DNA of 64,000 bases from an uncultured Bacteroidales bacterium (GCA_905234695.1 CAJOHZ010000005.1:1-64000); one strand, 5' to 3'. Shown: positions 40,140 to 48,581, numbered from the stretch's first letter. Program-made: numbers and translations. Notes: a model not told the origin generated them from the sequence alone.

Positions 40140-41482
40140 TTTCTCAATCTCTCGAAGTATTCCTCCGGACGGGTATAGATAAGGTAATTGGCATCGTTGA
40201 GGATGGCCTGCTCAAGGGAGATTCCTTCGCTGCCAGCCTTTTGTTTCAGATGGTTGAGCCAAGTGTCGTCGGCATGGATTCGGGCAGCTATAGTATCGCG
40301 TACGGCTTGTATCTCTTCATCGGATGCCACAAGGGACACCAAGGCATGACCGATGAACTCGTTTCCGAGGTCGTAGAGCTGGCCGCTGCAATAAGAGAGC
40401 ATGATGTAATCGGCATCGGCAAGGGCTTGTCGAAGATCCACCTGCGAAGTGTTGTCGTGCTCGGGATCGAAATAAATGGTGCTGTTATAGAACCAGTAGT
40501 GAGTGTATCGGAAGAGGGAGTCGAGCGAGTAGTTATAGGTGATGTTCCAGAAGAAGGAGTCGCCGATAACGATAAGCCCAGGTTTGATGTCCGAGGTGGC
40601 CTCTTGAACCGCCAATGGATGCGGATAGGTCACGTCAACATACCAATATTCCTTGTCGCGTGGAGTGATGATGAGATTAAGAAGCCGTGCCAAGTCATCA
40701 TCCGGCTCACGCACCTTGTCCACATAGGGTTCGCCGATGGTGACGGGATGAATTGCCGGGCCGCCGAGCGACTGCATGTAACGCATGATGGAGTCGAAGG
40801 CGTAGGTGGCGGCGATATTGCTCCAGTGAGTGCCCTGCGGGGTCATAAGGGGATAATGCACGCTGTCCTTGATATGTTGGAACCAGTCGAGGACATCCAC
40901 ATAATTGACCCCATAACGGTCAAAGAGGCGCAAGTATTCAGGGTAGGCCCGAGGCCCGGGGATGCGTGTCATGGTGTCCTGTGAGGGGAGGTGCTCGGGG
41001 TAGAGCATGTCCTTGCCAGGCAGGACAGCCACAAAGAGTGTTGTGCCCTGCTCGCGCAGCAACGTCTGCAGCAATGCCAAACGGCGGGCCTCGCGGTCGA
41101 ACTTGTCGAGCAGCTCCTGCGGGTCGGTAGTGTACTTGTACATGCGGCTCTCGTAATGGTCTTCGACAAAATAGCGTTCGTATAGGTAGCCGTCGCGTCC
41201 CGGAACAATACCTTTGTTGTGGGTGTGGTGGTAACAACTCCACACATACTGGTTATAGAGCCGGATAGCAGGCTCGCGAAAACCGAAGTTGAGCGTAGCG
41301 TATTTCTCCATCTGTGACTGCCAACTACCGTCGGTCACCGTGGCGAAGGTGGGCCGTGGACACTCCGGCATGGTCGACGCTCCCTTCAAACTTCTCATCG
41401 GGATAAAATGCCACCATCCCTGCGCCATCATCAGCAAGAGGGCGGCGAGGGTCACAAGGCATAATATCTTCGGAATACGCAT
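40136..41482 (-). CDS. AlgX/AlgJ-like SGNH acyltransferase accessory protein (DHHW-type)
   Basis: 448 aa from the ATG at 41482 (MRIPKILCLVTLAALLLMMA), giving an N-terminal membrane anchor or signal peptide; a longer frame upstream overlaps the MBOAT gene and is rejected. Features of the alginate O-acetyltransferase family include KGIVPGRDGYLYERYFVEDH, LFVAVLPGKDMLYPEHLP, the HxxW site in TPQGTHWSNIAATY and a GDSFFWN block. The protein probably transfers acyl groups to a polysaccharide in the periplasm together with the MBOAT protein 22 bp upstream. Confidence 0.85.
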   Translation of the reverse strand: MRIPKILCLVTLAALLLMMAQGWWHFIPMRSLKGASTMPECPRPTFATVTDGSWQSQMEKYATLNFGFREPAIRLYNQYVWSCYHHTHNKGIVPGRDGYLYERYFVEDHYESRMYKYTTDPQELLDKFDREARRLALLQTLLREQGTTLFVAVLPGKDMLYPEHLPSQDTMTRIPGPRAYPEYLRLFDRYGVNYVDVLDWFQHIKDSVHYPLMTPQGTHWSNIAATYAFDSIMRYMQSLGGPAIHPVTIGEPYVDKVREPDDDLARLLNLIITPRDKEYWYVDVTYPHPLAVQEATSDIKPGLIVIGDSFFWNITYNYSLDSLFRYTHYWFYNSTIYFDPEHDNTSQVDLRQALADADYIMLSYCSGQLYDLGNEFIGHALVSLVASDEEIQAVRDTIAARIHADDTWLNHLKQKAGSEGISLEQAILNDANYLIYTRPEEYFERLRK

Positions 41483-41504
41483 GGAGAAAGAGGGGAGGTT
41501 AAAA

Positions 41505-42968
41505 TCAAAAACGGAAATAGATAAAGGGGCTGAAGTCGGTCGCCGCCAACGCCCCCACACAGAAGAAAAACAACAGACAGGCTGTAACCCATACCGCAAT
41601 ATGCTGATTGGCGCGGTAGTCGGTATGGAATACCCACTGCTGGAGCTTCTTCCCGAAGGGAAAGAGGGTGATGAAGGCGAAAGCCAACGCCACAAGAAGA
41701 GTGATAATAAATTGAGGATTAAGAATTAAAATTTGCAAATTGGACCCGGTGTCCGGGCTGACAATAAAGTCGAACGAGAATAGGCGGGTGATGAAAGTCC
41801 AGCAATCACCAAGGTTCTCGATGCGGAACAAGGCCCAGCCAATCATGACGACGACGAAAGTCAACGGTACACGAAGGAAATGAAAATTCCGCTTGTTCCA
41901 ACCTGTCAGACGTTCCACTACCAAGAAAAATCCGTGATAAGCGCCCCAAAGCACAAAGTTCCACCCCGCGCCATGCCACAAACCGCTGAGGAGAAAGACC
42001 ACCCAAAGGTTGAAATAGGTGCGCCACACCCCCTGACGGTTGCCGCCAAGCGGGATGTAGAGATAATTGCGCATGAAAGTGCCAAGTGTGATATGCCACC
42101 GCCGCCAAAACTCGGTAACGGAGGTGGAGACATACGGGTTGTCAAAATTCTCCGGAAAGCGGAAGCCCATGATGCGCCCCAAACCGATGGCCATATCGCT
42201 GTAGCCCGAAAAGTCGAAATAGAGTTGCATGGTGTAGGCCATGAGTGTGACCCATGCCGCACCCATGCCCATCGCAGAAAGATCACCGCCGAGCGCCATA
42301 TCCACCGTACGCCCAAGCACGTCGGCAATAAGGACTTTCTTTGAAAGTCCTATCACAAAGCGGTAAAACCCTTGCAAAACACGATGCCATGACGGACAAT
42401 TCGGGGCAGAAGCCGTCCGTGACACTGGATTAGTGATTTGGTCACTAATCTCGTTATAGCGCACAATAGGACCTGCTATCAACTGTGGGAACATGATGAT
42501 GTAAACCACATAGTCCGTCAGTTTCTGCATGGGTCGATTCACACCGCGGTAGGTGTCCACCACGTATGTCACCGATTGGAAAGTAAAGAAACTGATACCG
42601 ATAGGCAGCAACACCTTCGTCCACGTCGTAGTGCCAAAGCCGAGGGCTGCAAAGAGGGCATTAAGATTGTCGACAAAAAAATTGGCATATTTGAAGTAGG
42701 CCAGCAGCCCAAGATTCACCACAAGGGCCACCGCACACCAAAGGCGCCTGCGACCTGACGTAGGGGCCTTGTCCATAAATCGGACAAGGTAGAATGTGGC
42801 CACTGTAGCGGCCAGCAACACTAACACAAAATCCGGCGCCCCCCAGGCATAGAACAGCACTGAAGCCACCAGCAGCACCCCATTGCGCCACCGTGCCGGC
42901 ACTAAAAAATATACCAGCAAGAAAATCGGCAGGAAGTACAGAAGGAATATGTGACTGCTGAATACCAC
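41505..42968 (-). CDS. MBOAT family O-acyltransferase (AlgI/DltB-like)
   Basis: 487 aa, polytopic inner-membrane protein that passes acyl groups across the membrane to an extracytoplasmic acceptor. MBOAT features include SFFTFQSVTYVVDTYRG, PQLIAGPIVRYNEI, FDFSGYSDMAIGLGRIMG, FWRRWHITLGTFMRNYLYIP and the active-site histidine in LSGLWHGAGWNFVLWGAYHG. Near the C-terminus, VSPDTG and NLQILILNPQF derive from a palindromic element and a heptamer run next to it, yet the hydrophobic character of the helix is preserved. First gene of the acylation group. Confidence 0.93.
   Translation of the reverse strand: MVFSSHIFLLYFLPIFLLVYFLVPARWRNGVLLVASVLFYAWGAPDFVLVLLAATVATFYLVRFMDKAPTSGRRRLWCAVALVVNLGLLAYFKYANFFVDNLNALFAALGFGTTTWTKVLLPIGISFFTFQSVTYVVDTYRGVNRPMQKLTDYVVYIIMFPQLIAGPIVRYNEISDQITNPVSRTASAPNCPSWHRVLQGFYRFVIGLSKKVLIADVLGRTVDMALGGDLSAMGMGAAWVTLMAYTMQLYFDFSGYSDMAIGLGRIMGFRFPENFDNPYVSTSVTEFWRRWHITLGTFMRNYLYIPLGGNRQGVWRTYFNLWVVFLLSGLWHGAGWNFVLWGAYHGFFLVVERLTGWNKRNFHFLRVPLTFVVVMIGWALFRIENLGDCWTFITRLFSFDFIVSPDTGSNLQILILNPQFIITLLVALAFAFITLFPFGKKLQQWVFHTDYRANQHIAVWVTACLLFFFCVGALAATDFSPFIYFRF
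41709..41762. repeat. Heptamer run plus CCGG-type element inside the MBOAT gene
   Basis: Coding strand: GTCAGCCCGGACACCGGGT (41744-41762, read VSPDTG), then AATTTTA, ATTCTTA and ATCCTCA heptamers. Confidence 0.55.
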
Positions 42969-43024
42969 GAGAGGAACTCGATTATGTCGAAATAACGCAA
43001 AAGCAGCGCGTTTATTGCACCCAC

Positions 43025-43038
43025 GTGATATTTATCAC
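43025..43038. promoter_or_regulatory. Palindrome GTGATATTTATCAC in a divergent promoter region
   Basis: Six-base arms GTGATA and TATCAC around TT, 57 bp upstream of the MBOAT start and 42 bp upstream of the esterase start. A possible operator; no known regulator motif is assigned. Confidence 0.4.
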
Positions 43039-43079
43039 CTCTTTGACAATAAAAAAGCGCCACTGCCGTTTACATTGGC

Positions 43080-43646
43080 ATGATGACCTTGATGTACATC
43101 CACGGCTATGGCTCCACTGGGCAGGCATTTAAAGCTCAGACATTGCAGCAGATGTTCCCCGACGCACGGCTAGTCTCCCCCACCCTCAACTACGACCAAC
43201 TGCCACCACGAGAGGTACTCGGGCAGCTGGAGCGGCTTATCAAAACGGAGAATCCCCAATTGATTGTAGGCAGCAGCACCGGGGGATACTACGCCCTCTG
43301 TTGCACTCGTTTCTACCACGGGCCCGTGTGGTGTGTGAATCCCGTGCGCGACATTCTGGGCACCATCGACCGCCTGATGGAGACACGAGGATGGTGTGAC
43401 GCGGCAAAGGAGTGCCGGGCATTGTATGAGGCCTTTGACAGAGAAATCTTCCAACAACTCCGCCCCGCCAACGGGCAACTGCATTTCGCCCTCAGCACCG
43501 ACGACGAGCTATTGGGCGACCACCGTCCTCTGCTCGACCTGTTTCCGAACCACGGGAGTGTTGTTTGGAAGGACCAATGCGGCCACCGCTTCTTCCGGTT
43601 CGGAGAATTGAAAAAAGAAATCGCCGCCTCTATGGAGGGGCGATAG
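43080..43646 (+). CDS. YqiA/YcfP family alpha/beta-hydrolase (esterase)
   Basis: 188 aa. The pattern is MYIHGYGSTGQAFK, then the nucleophile elbow VGSSTGGYYAL (Ser near residue 64), VWCVNPV, FALSTDDELLGDH with the acid residue and the catalytic histidine in KDQCGHRFFRF. It fits the small UPF0227/YqiA esterases. The ATG at 43080 is followed by a second ATG at 43083. It diverges from the MBOAT gene and converges with the GreA-tail gene. The substrate is unknown. Confidence 0.82.
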   Translation: MMTLMYIHGYGSTGQAFKAQTLQQMFPDARLVSPTLNYDQLPPREVLGQLERLIKTENPQLIVGSSTGGYYALCCTRFYHGPVWCVNPVRDILGTIDRLMETRGWCDAAKECRALYEAFDREIFQQLRPANGQLHFALSTDDELLGDHRPLLDLFPNHGSVVWKDQCGHRFFRFGELKKEIAASMEGR

Positions 43647-43674
43647 CGAAGAAACGACAAGTTGATTTGGGAAA

Positions 43675-44151
43675 TCAAAACACCTCGCGGATGGACTGAG
43701 ATTGCCCGCCCACGATAACAGAATCGCCCACCCGCTTACCTTTCAAAGCGATGTAGACAGGCGTCTGCGCACTGACCGCATAGACAACCTCCTGTCGTTC
43801 CCCCTCTTTCGGGGCATACGGGACCAACACCTTGCCCAGCCCGATGCCCAACAGGAAACACTGTTTGTCGGTTACCACGATGGCCCCGTGGACAGCCTCG
43901 GAAGGGGAAGGCATACGCAACAACTCTTGCAGCACCCGTAGAGAGGCATTCGCATTGGAGAGTTGCTTGGCATACATGTCGCGAGCACGCATCATCTTGG
44001 TGCGATAGCTGTCGTAACGGTCTACATTGGCCCCATAATCATTGCTCTGCTGCTGAGCAGAGTCCATTTCCTGCTTGGATACAAAAGCAATATGCTCCTG
44101 CTGTTGAATGCAGGAGCATATCACTTGTTGGCGTTTTTCTTCGCTAGTCAT
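43675..44151 (-). CDS. GreA/GreB C-terminal domain-like protein
   Basis: 158 aa. The N-terminal 75 residues form a helical, likely coiled-coil segment (KQEMDSAQQQSND, YRTKMMRARDMYAKQL). The C-terminal 75 residues match the GreA C-terminal fold: AIVVTDKQCFLLGIGLGKV, VYAVSAQTPVYIALKGKRVG and DSVIV. Gre factors bind the RNA polymerase secondary channel; this protein lacks the usual full-length coiled coil with acidic tip, so it may be a channel binder without cleavage activity. Its start codon lies inside a 9-bp CTAG array. It is downstream of the aminotransferase gene. Confidence 0.7.
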   Translation of the reverse strand: MTSEEKRQQVICSCIQQQEHIAFVSKQEMDSAQQQSNDYGANVDRYDSYRTKMMRARDMYAKQLSNANASLRVLQELLRMPSPSEAVHGAIVVTDKQCFLLGIGLGKVLVPYAPKEGERQEVVYAVSAQTPVYIALKGKRVGDSVIVGGQSQSIREVF

Positions 44152-44186
44152 ACTAGTCTTCCTAGATTTACTAGTCGTACTAGTTA
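44142..44186. repeat. 9-bp CTAG array between the aminotransferase and GreA-tail genes
   Basis: Units CGCTAGTCA, TACTAGTCT, TCCTAGATT, TACTAGTCG and TACTAGTTA are exact nonamers. They include the start codon (44149-44151) of one gene and the stop region (44184) of the other. Confidence 0.9.
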
Positions 44187-45401
44187 TTTGAGTCTACCGG
44201 GGTACACCTTCAGGGCCTCTTCGAGACACTTGACGGCTTTCCTCAAATCCTCTATGCAAAGACAGTAGGTAATGCGAGCCTGATGGCGTCCCCGTTCGGG
44301 GTCGACATAGAAGCCCGTCGCGGGGGCTAACATCACGGTAGCTCCCTCATACTGGAAGTCGGTCAGCAGCCACTGGCAGAACTTGTCGCTATCGTCCACC
44401 GGCAGGTCAATCACCGTGTAGAACGCACCCTTGGGCATCGGACAGAAACAACCGGGAATCTTGTTGACACCCTCGACGATGACATTGCGGCGAGCCACAT
44501 ACTCGGCGGACACCTTGTCGAAATACTCCTGCGGAGTGTCGACGGCGGCCTCGGCGAAAATTTGGCCAAACGACGGAGGAGAAAGACGAGCCTGAGCCAG
44601 ACGCATGGCGATGGCATAGACCTCACTGTTTCGGGTCACCATGCAGCCCACACGGGCGCCGCAGGCACTATAGCGCTTCGAGACGGAGTCGAACAGAATA
44701 GTGTTACGTTCCAATCCCTCCAGTTGCATCACACTGAAGTGCTTGTGCCCGTCATAGCAGAACTCACGATACACCTCGTCGGCAAAGAGATAAAGGTCGT
44801 ATTTCTTCACCAATCCAGCCACCTTCAGCAACTCTTCTTGGGTATAGAGATAACCTGTGGGGTTGTTGGGGTTGCAAATCATGATGGCGCGAGTGCGCGG
44901 GGTAATGGCCTTCTCAAAGTCCTCGATGGGAGGCAGGGCAAAACCCGTCTTGATGTCGCTGGGGATAGTGACAATCTTGGCATCACAGAGTTTGGCGAAA
45001 GTGTTGTAGTTGGTATAGTACGGCTCGGGGATGATAATCTCGTCGCCCGGGTTGAGACAGACGGTGAAAGCCATCTGCAGGGCCTCGCTGCCACCTGTGG
45101 TGACGATAATCTGGTTAGGAGTAACATCAATGCCATGGCGATGATAGTAATTGCACAGGGCTCGACGGTAACTCATGATACCAGCAGAGTGGCTGTATTC
45201 GAGCACACCTTTCGTCTCAGGAAGTCCCAGCGCTTTCTCCGACAACACCTTAAGAGCACCCTTAGGAGTTTCAATGTCGGGTTGGCCGATATTCAAGTGA
45301 TATACATGTACTCCACGTTCCTTAGCGGCATCGGCAAAAGGGACGAGCTTACGGATAGCGGACTGGGGAAGTTCCAGTCCTTTCTTGGAAATGCTAGGCA
45401 T
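44184..45401 (-). CDS. PLP-dependent aminotransferase (class I/II, AspC-like)
   Basis: 405 aa. Class I/II aminotransferase features: HLNIGQPDIETP, VTTGGSEALQMAF, ICNPNNPTGYLYT, LYLFADEVYREFCYDG and the PLP lysine region FDSVSKRYSACGARVGCMV (near residue 242), ending with an arginine block ARITYCLC. It probably moves amino groups between aspartate or another amino acid and 2-oxoglutarate. The substrate range is not decidable from sequence. It follows DUF1573 by 21 bp. Confidence 0.92.
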   Translation of the reverse strand: MPSISKKGLELPQSAIRKLVPFADAAKERGVHVYHLNIGQPDIETPKGALKVLSEKALGLPETKGVLEYSHSAGIMSYRRALCNYYHRHGIDVTPNQIIVTTGGSEALQMAFTVCLNPGDEIIIPEPYYTNYNTFAKLCDAKIVTIPSDIKTGFALPPIEDFEKAITPRTRAIMICNPNNPTGYLYTQEELLKVAGLVKKYDLYLFADEVYREFCYDGHKHFSVMQLEGLERNTILFDSVSKRYSACGARVGCMVTRNSEVYAIAMRLAQARLSPPSFGQIFAEAAVDTPQEYFDKVSAEYVARRNVIVEGVNKIPGCFCPMPKGAFYTVIDLPVDDSDKFCQWLLTDFQYEGATVMLAPATGFYVDPERGRHQARITYCLCIEDLRKAVKCLEEALKVYPGRLK

Positions 45402-45422
45402 GATTATTGGAAATTTGTAATG

Positions 45423-45839
45423 TTATTTATCGGATTGTACCACATTGCCTTTGATCTTGACCACCACACGCGCCTCGTTGACCGCGTTTGAAGTGATTGT
45501 GACTGTCTTGGTGAAGCCACCCACGTTGTTGGTGTTGTAACGCACATCAACAGTGCCAGTCTTGCCAGGCATCACGGGTTTCTGCGTCCATGAGGGCGTG
45601 GTGCAACCGCAGCTGGCGCGCACACTGGAGAGGATGAGAGGTTCATCGCCCGTGTTGGTGAAGGTGAACGAGCACTTGCCGTCGCCACCCTTCTGGATGG
45701 TACCGTAATTATGCTCCCTTTCAGCGAAAACAATCTTGGGTCCATGCTCACTCTCAGCGGGTTCCTTTTTCTCTTCCTGAGCACATACTGCGCCCATCGT
45801 CATCACGGCGAACAGGCAGAATAAAAACAGTTTCTTCAT
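45423..45839 (-). CDS. DUF1573 domain secreted protein
   Basis: 138 aa. A signal peptide (MKKLFLFCLFAVMTMGAVCA) precedes a DUF1573 Ig-like domain: IVFAEREHNYGTIQKGGDGK, CSFTFTNTGDEPLILSSV, RASCGCTTPSWTQKPVMPG and VDVRYNTNN. The domain is common in Bacteroidota periplasmic or surface proteins, of unknown function. First gene of a unit with the aminotransferase and GreA-tail genes. Confidence 0.9.
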   Translation of the reverse strand: MKKLFLFCLFAVMTMGAVCAQEEKKEPAESEHGPKIVFAEREHNYGTIQKGGDGKCSFTFTNTGDEPLILSSVRASCGCTTPSWTQKPVMPGKTGTVDVRYNTNNVGGFTKTVTITSNAVNEARVVVKIKGNVVQSDK

Positions 45840-46196
45840 AGTGTTGAGTTTTTTTAGGTTCTTTCTATTCAGTATTACTTAACCGATTAAAATTGCAACG
45901 TCACAAGCGACGTGCCCAATATAAACCACAAAAGAGGGATATTATTGTGTCGGGCAAGAAAAAAACTTTCATTATCCAGAAAAATAGTCCTTCCTGCACC
46001 AGGACCTCGAATCACCCGATTCGCCAAACACCTGATTCCCCACCCAAAATCGGAATAGGCTATCGGACAGCCAATAATAAAAAAAATAAAAATATCTTTA
46101 TGAAAAGCCACCGAAATTCCAAAAAATAAATGTATCTTTGCAAATCGGATTTTTCAACGACACTAACAACAATTATTAATCAACAAAACTAATATT
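45840..46196. other. AT-rich divergent intergenic region (DUF1573 / korD)
   Basis: 357 bp. It holds the korD -7 box at 46133-46140 and its leader. An open frame on the minus strand (45887-46111) lacks a recognisable domain and I do not call it a gene. The segment around 45990-46050 has a tRNA-like phrase but does not fold into a tRNA. Confidence 0.6.
46133..46140 (+). promoter_or_regulatory. -7 promoter box (TATCTTTG) for korDABC
   Basis: Exact TATCTTTG, 57 bp upstream of the korD ATG. Confidence 0.75.
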
Positions 46197-46415
46197 ATGG
46201 CATTTAAAGGACAAATCGTAATCGATACCGAGCACTGCAAGGGCTGTGGGGTCTGCGTACCCGTGTGCCCGATGAAGTGCATCGAGTTGTCGAAAGAAGT
46301 GAACGGCAAGGGTTACAATTTCACCCACACCGTCAACGACAGTTGCATCGGATGCGCCAGCTGCGCCATGGTGTGCCCCGACGGCGTGATCTCCGTTTAC
46401 AAGAAAAAAATCTAA
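46197..46415 (+). CDS. korD: 2-oxoacid:ferredoxin oxidoreductase, 4Fe-4S (delta) subunit
   Basis: 72 aa with two classical 4Fe-4S motifs: CKGCGVCVPVCPMKC and CIGCASCAMVCPDGV. It passes electrons in a four-subunit ketoacid:ferredoxin oxidoreductase whose other subunits follow in the order alpha, beta, gamma. Gene order and subunit sizes resemble the Bacteroidales VorB-type complex (branched-chain ketoacid or 2-oxoglutarate). Substrate not certain. Confidence 0.9.
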   Translation: MAFKGQIVIDTEHCKGCGVCVPVCPMKCIELSKEVNGKGYNFTHTVNDSCIGCASCAMVCPDGVISVYKKKI

Positions 46416-46501
46416 ATTAGTGACCAGTGAATAGTGAACCGTGAATCGTGAATCGACAAAACAGAAATGCCTAACCACTAATCACCAATCACTAATCACC
46501 C
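46416..46501. repeat. Heptamer arrays in opposite orientation between korD and korA
   Basis: GTGAATA/GTGACCA-type heptamers (46416-46458), then CTAATCACCAATCA-type heptamers (46476-46501) in reverse orientation. The RNA could pair into a hairpin between the two reading frames. Confidence 0.8.
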
Positions 46502-46518
46502 AAAAAGAAAAGAAAGAC

Positions 46519-47601
46519 ATGGCAAGAGAACTTCAACTGATGAAGGGCAATGAAGCTATTGCCCGCGCAATGATTGCCAGCGGATGTGACGGATACTTTG
46601 GTTATCCTATCACTCCGCAGAGCGAAGTAATGGAAACCCTGATGGCCGAAAAACCGTGGGAAACCACCGGTATGACCGTACTGCAAGCCGAGAGCGAAGT
46701 CGCCTCGATCAATATGGTCTACGGCGGTGCCGCCACCGGCAAGAAAGTCGCCACCTCAAGCTCTAGCCCCGGAATCTCGCTGATGCAGGAAGGCCTCACC
46801 TACCTCGCCGGCGCCGAAATCCCCTGCTTGGTGGTCAACGTGATGCGTGGCGGTCCCGGACTTGGTACCATCCAGCCCTCGCAGAGCGACTATTTCCAGA
46901 GCACCAAGGGCGGCGGCCATGGTGACTACCAGCTCTACACCCTCGCACCCGCCTCGGTGCAGGAGATGTACGACTTCGTGTTCGATGCATGGGACATCGC
47001 CTTCAAATACCGCAACCCTGTCCTCATCCTCTCTGATGGTGCTATCGGACAGTGCATGGAGAAACTCTACACCCGCGACAACATGCCTCGCTGGACTGAG
47101 GAAGAACGCCGCAAGAACGCCCCTTGGGGCACCTGGGGAAAACCCGCCAACCGTCCGCACAACATCATCACCTCCCTCGAACTCGACTCCGCACGTCAGG
47201 AAGTCTTCAACCTGAAGCTCCAGAAGAAATATGCCGAGATGAAAGAAAAAGAGGTACGTTACGAGATGCTTAACTGCGAAGATGCCGAGTATATCATCGT
47301 CGCTTACGGTTCCTCCAGCCGTATCGCCATGAAGGCCATGCAGATGGCTCGTGAAAAAGGCATCAAGGTCGGCCTCTTCCGCCTTATCACCCTCTTCCCC
47401 TTCCCGACCAAGCAACTGGCCGAGGTTGCCCAGCACGTCAAAGGTATCCTTTGCGTTGAGATGAGCGCCGGTCAGATGATCGAGGACGTGAAGCTGGCCA
47501 CCAAGTGCGGCGTGAAGACCGAGCACTTCGGCCGTTTCGGCGGTATCATCCCCACCCCCACTGAGGTCCTGGAAGCCCTGGAAAACAAAATCATTAAATA
47601 A
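46519..47601 (+). CDS. korA: 2-oxoacid:ferredoxin oxidoreductase alpha subunit (VorB/KorA type)
   Basis: 360 aa from ATG 46519 (MARELQLMKGNEAIARAMIA). A longer upstream frame comes from the repeat region and lacks homology. Features: GCDGYFGYPITPQSEVMETL, VLQAESEVASINMVYGGAAT, ATSSSSPGISLMQEGLTYLA, and a transketolase-C domain with VAYGSSSRIAMKAMQMAREK and FRLITLFPFPTKQL. With the beta, gamma and delta subunits it oxidises a 2-oxoacid to acyl-CoA and reduces ferredoxin. Confidence 0.94.
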   Translation: MARELQLMKGNEAIARAMIASGCDGYFGYPITPQSEVMETLMAEKPWETTGMTVLQAESEVASINMVYGGAATGKKVATSSSSPGISLMQEGLTYLAGAEIPCLVVNVMRGGPGLGTIQPSQSDYFQSTKGGGHGDYQLYTLAPASVQEMYDFVFDAWDIAFKYRNPVLILSDGAIGQCMEKLYTRDNMPRWTEEERRKNAPWGTWGKPANRPHNIITSLELDSARQEVFNLKLQKKYAEMKEKEVRYEMLNCEDAEYIIVAYGSSSRIAMKAMQMAREKGIKVGLFRLITLFPFPTKQLAEVAQHVKGILCVEMSAGQMIEDVKLATKCGVKTEHFGRFGGIIPTPTEVLEALENKIIK

Positions 47602-47604
47602 ATT

Positions 47605-47692
47605 TGTGAATGTGTAAATTTGTAAATTCGTGAGCCACTTGCGCAAGCAGGACTAACACATTAACACATTAACACATTAACACATTCAAACT
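47605..47692. repeat. Short tandem repeats between korA and korB
   Basis: TGTAAATT-type 9-mers (47605-47635), then ACACATTA octamers (47658-47690), ending 10 bp before the korB start. Confidence 0.8.
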
Positions 47693-47702
47693 ATAGAAAA
47701 GT

Positions 47703-48551
47703 ATGAATCAAGATATTGAAGCTCGCAAACAAGAGTTGCTGAAAGAGGGTTACGAGGAGGTTTACACCCGTACCAAGGTGCTCACCGATGCCGTCATGCA
47801 CTACTGCCCCGGCTGCGGCCACGGCACCACCCACCGTCTTATCGCCGAGGTTATCGACGAGATGGGCATTCAGGACAACGTCGTCGGCGTCAGCCCCGTC
47901 GGATGCTCCGTTCTGGCCTATAACTATTTCGATGTCGACTTCCAGGAAGCTGCCCACGGCCGCGCCCCTGCCGTCGCCACCGCCATCAAGCGTCTCAACC
48001 CCGACACTTTCGTGTTCACCTATCAGGGTGACGGCGACCTCGCCGCTATCGGCACCGCCGAGACCATCCATGCCGCCAACCGTGGTGAGAATATGACGAT
48101 GATTTTCGTCAACAATGGTATCTACGGTATGACCGGTGGCCAAATGGCCCCTACCACCCTCGTCGGCATGAGAAGCGCCACGACGCCCTATGGCCGCCGC
48201 GTGGACCTCAACGGATTTCCCCTCCGCATGACGGAACTCCTCGCCACCCTGCCCGGCACCTACTACGTGACCCGTCAGAGCGTGCAGAACCCCGCCGCCG
48301 TGCGCAAGGCCAAAGCCGCAATCCGCAAGGCTTTCGAGAACCAGAAACTGAAGAAAGGCCTCAGTTTCGTCGAGATTCTCTCCAACTGCAACAGCGGCTG
48401 GAAGATGACCCCCGTACAGGCCAACAAATGGATGGAAGACAACATGATGCCCAACTATCCTATCGGCGATATCAAAGTCGACGGCAAGATTGCTGAAGGT
48501 ATCGACGCCAACCGTCTGGTCCTCGACCACCCGTTAACTGTTATGCAATAA
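47703..48551 (+). CDS. korB: 2-oxoacid:ferredoxin oxidoreductase beta subunit (TPP-binding)
   Basis: 282 aa. TPP-binding domain with YCPGCGHGTTHRLIAEVIDE near the N-terminus, GVSPVGCSV, and the metal/TPP motif YQGDGDLAAIGTAETIHAAN through FVNNGIYGMTGGQMAPTT. The CPGCGH cysteines bind a 4Fe-4S cluster. It works with the alpha subunit. Confidence 0.95.
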   Translation: MNQDIEARKQELLKEGYEEVYTRTKVLTDAVMHYCPGCGHGTTHRLIAEVIDEMGIQDNVVGVSPVGCSVLAYNYFDVDFQEAAHGRAPAVATAIKRLNPDTFVFTYQGDGDLAAIGTAETIHAANRGENMTMIFVNNGIYGMTGGQMAPTTLVGMRSATTPYGRRVDLNGFPLRMTELLATLPGTYYVTRQSVQNPAAVRKAKAAIRKAFENQKLKKGLSFVEILSNCNSGWKMTPVQANKWMEDNMMPNYPIGDIKVDGKIAEGIDANRLVLDHPLTVMQ

Positions 48552-48581
48552 TAATTGTCAGACCCAAAAACAAGAAAAAAA

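Noticed and set aside
41483..41695. N-terminal extension of the AlgX-like gene
   Set aside because: Overlaps the conserved end of the MBOAT gene in another frame; the ATG at 41482 gives a proper membrane anchor.
45990..46050. tRNA-like phrase (GGACCTCGAATCACCC)
   Set aside because: It does not extend to acceptor, D and anticodon arms on either strand.
45887..46111. 74-aa open frame on the minus strand upstream of DUF1573
   Set aside because: Low complexity, no domain, no promoter or start context; lies in an AT-rich regulatory gap.
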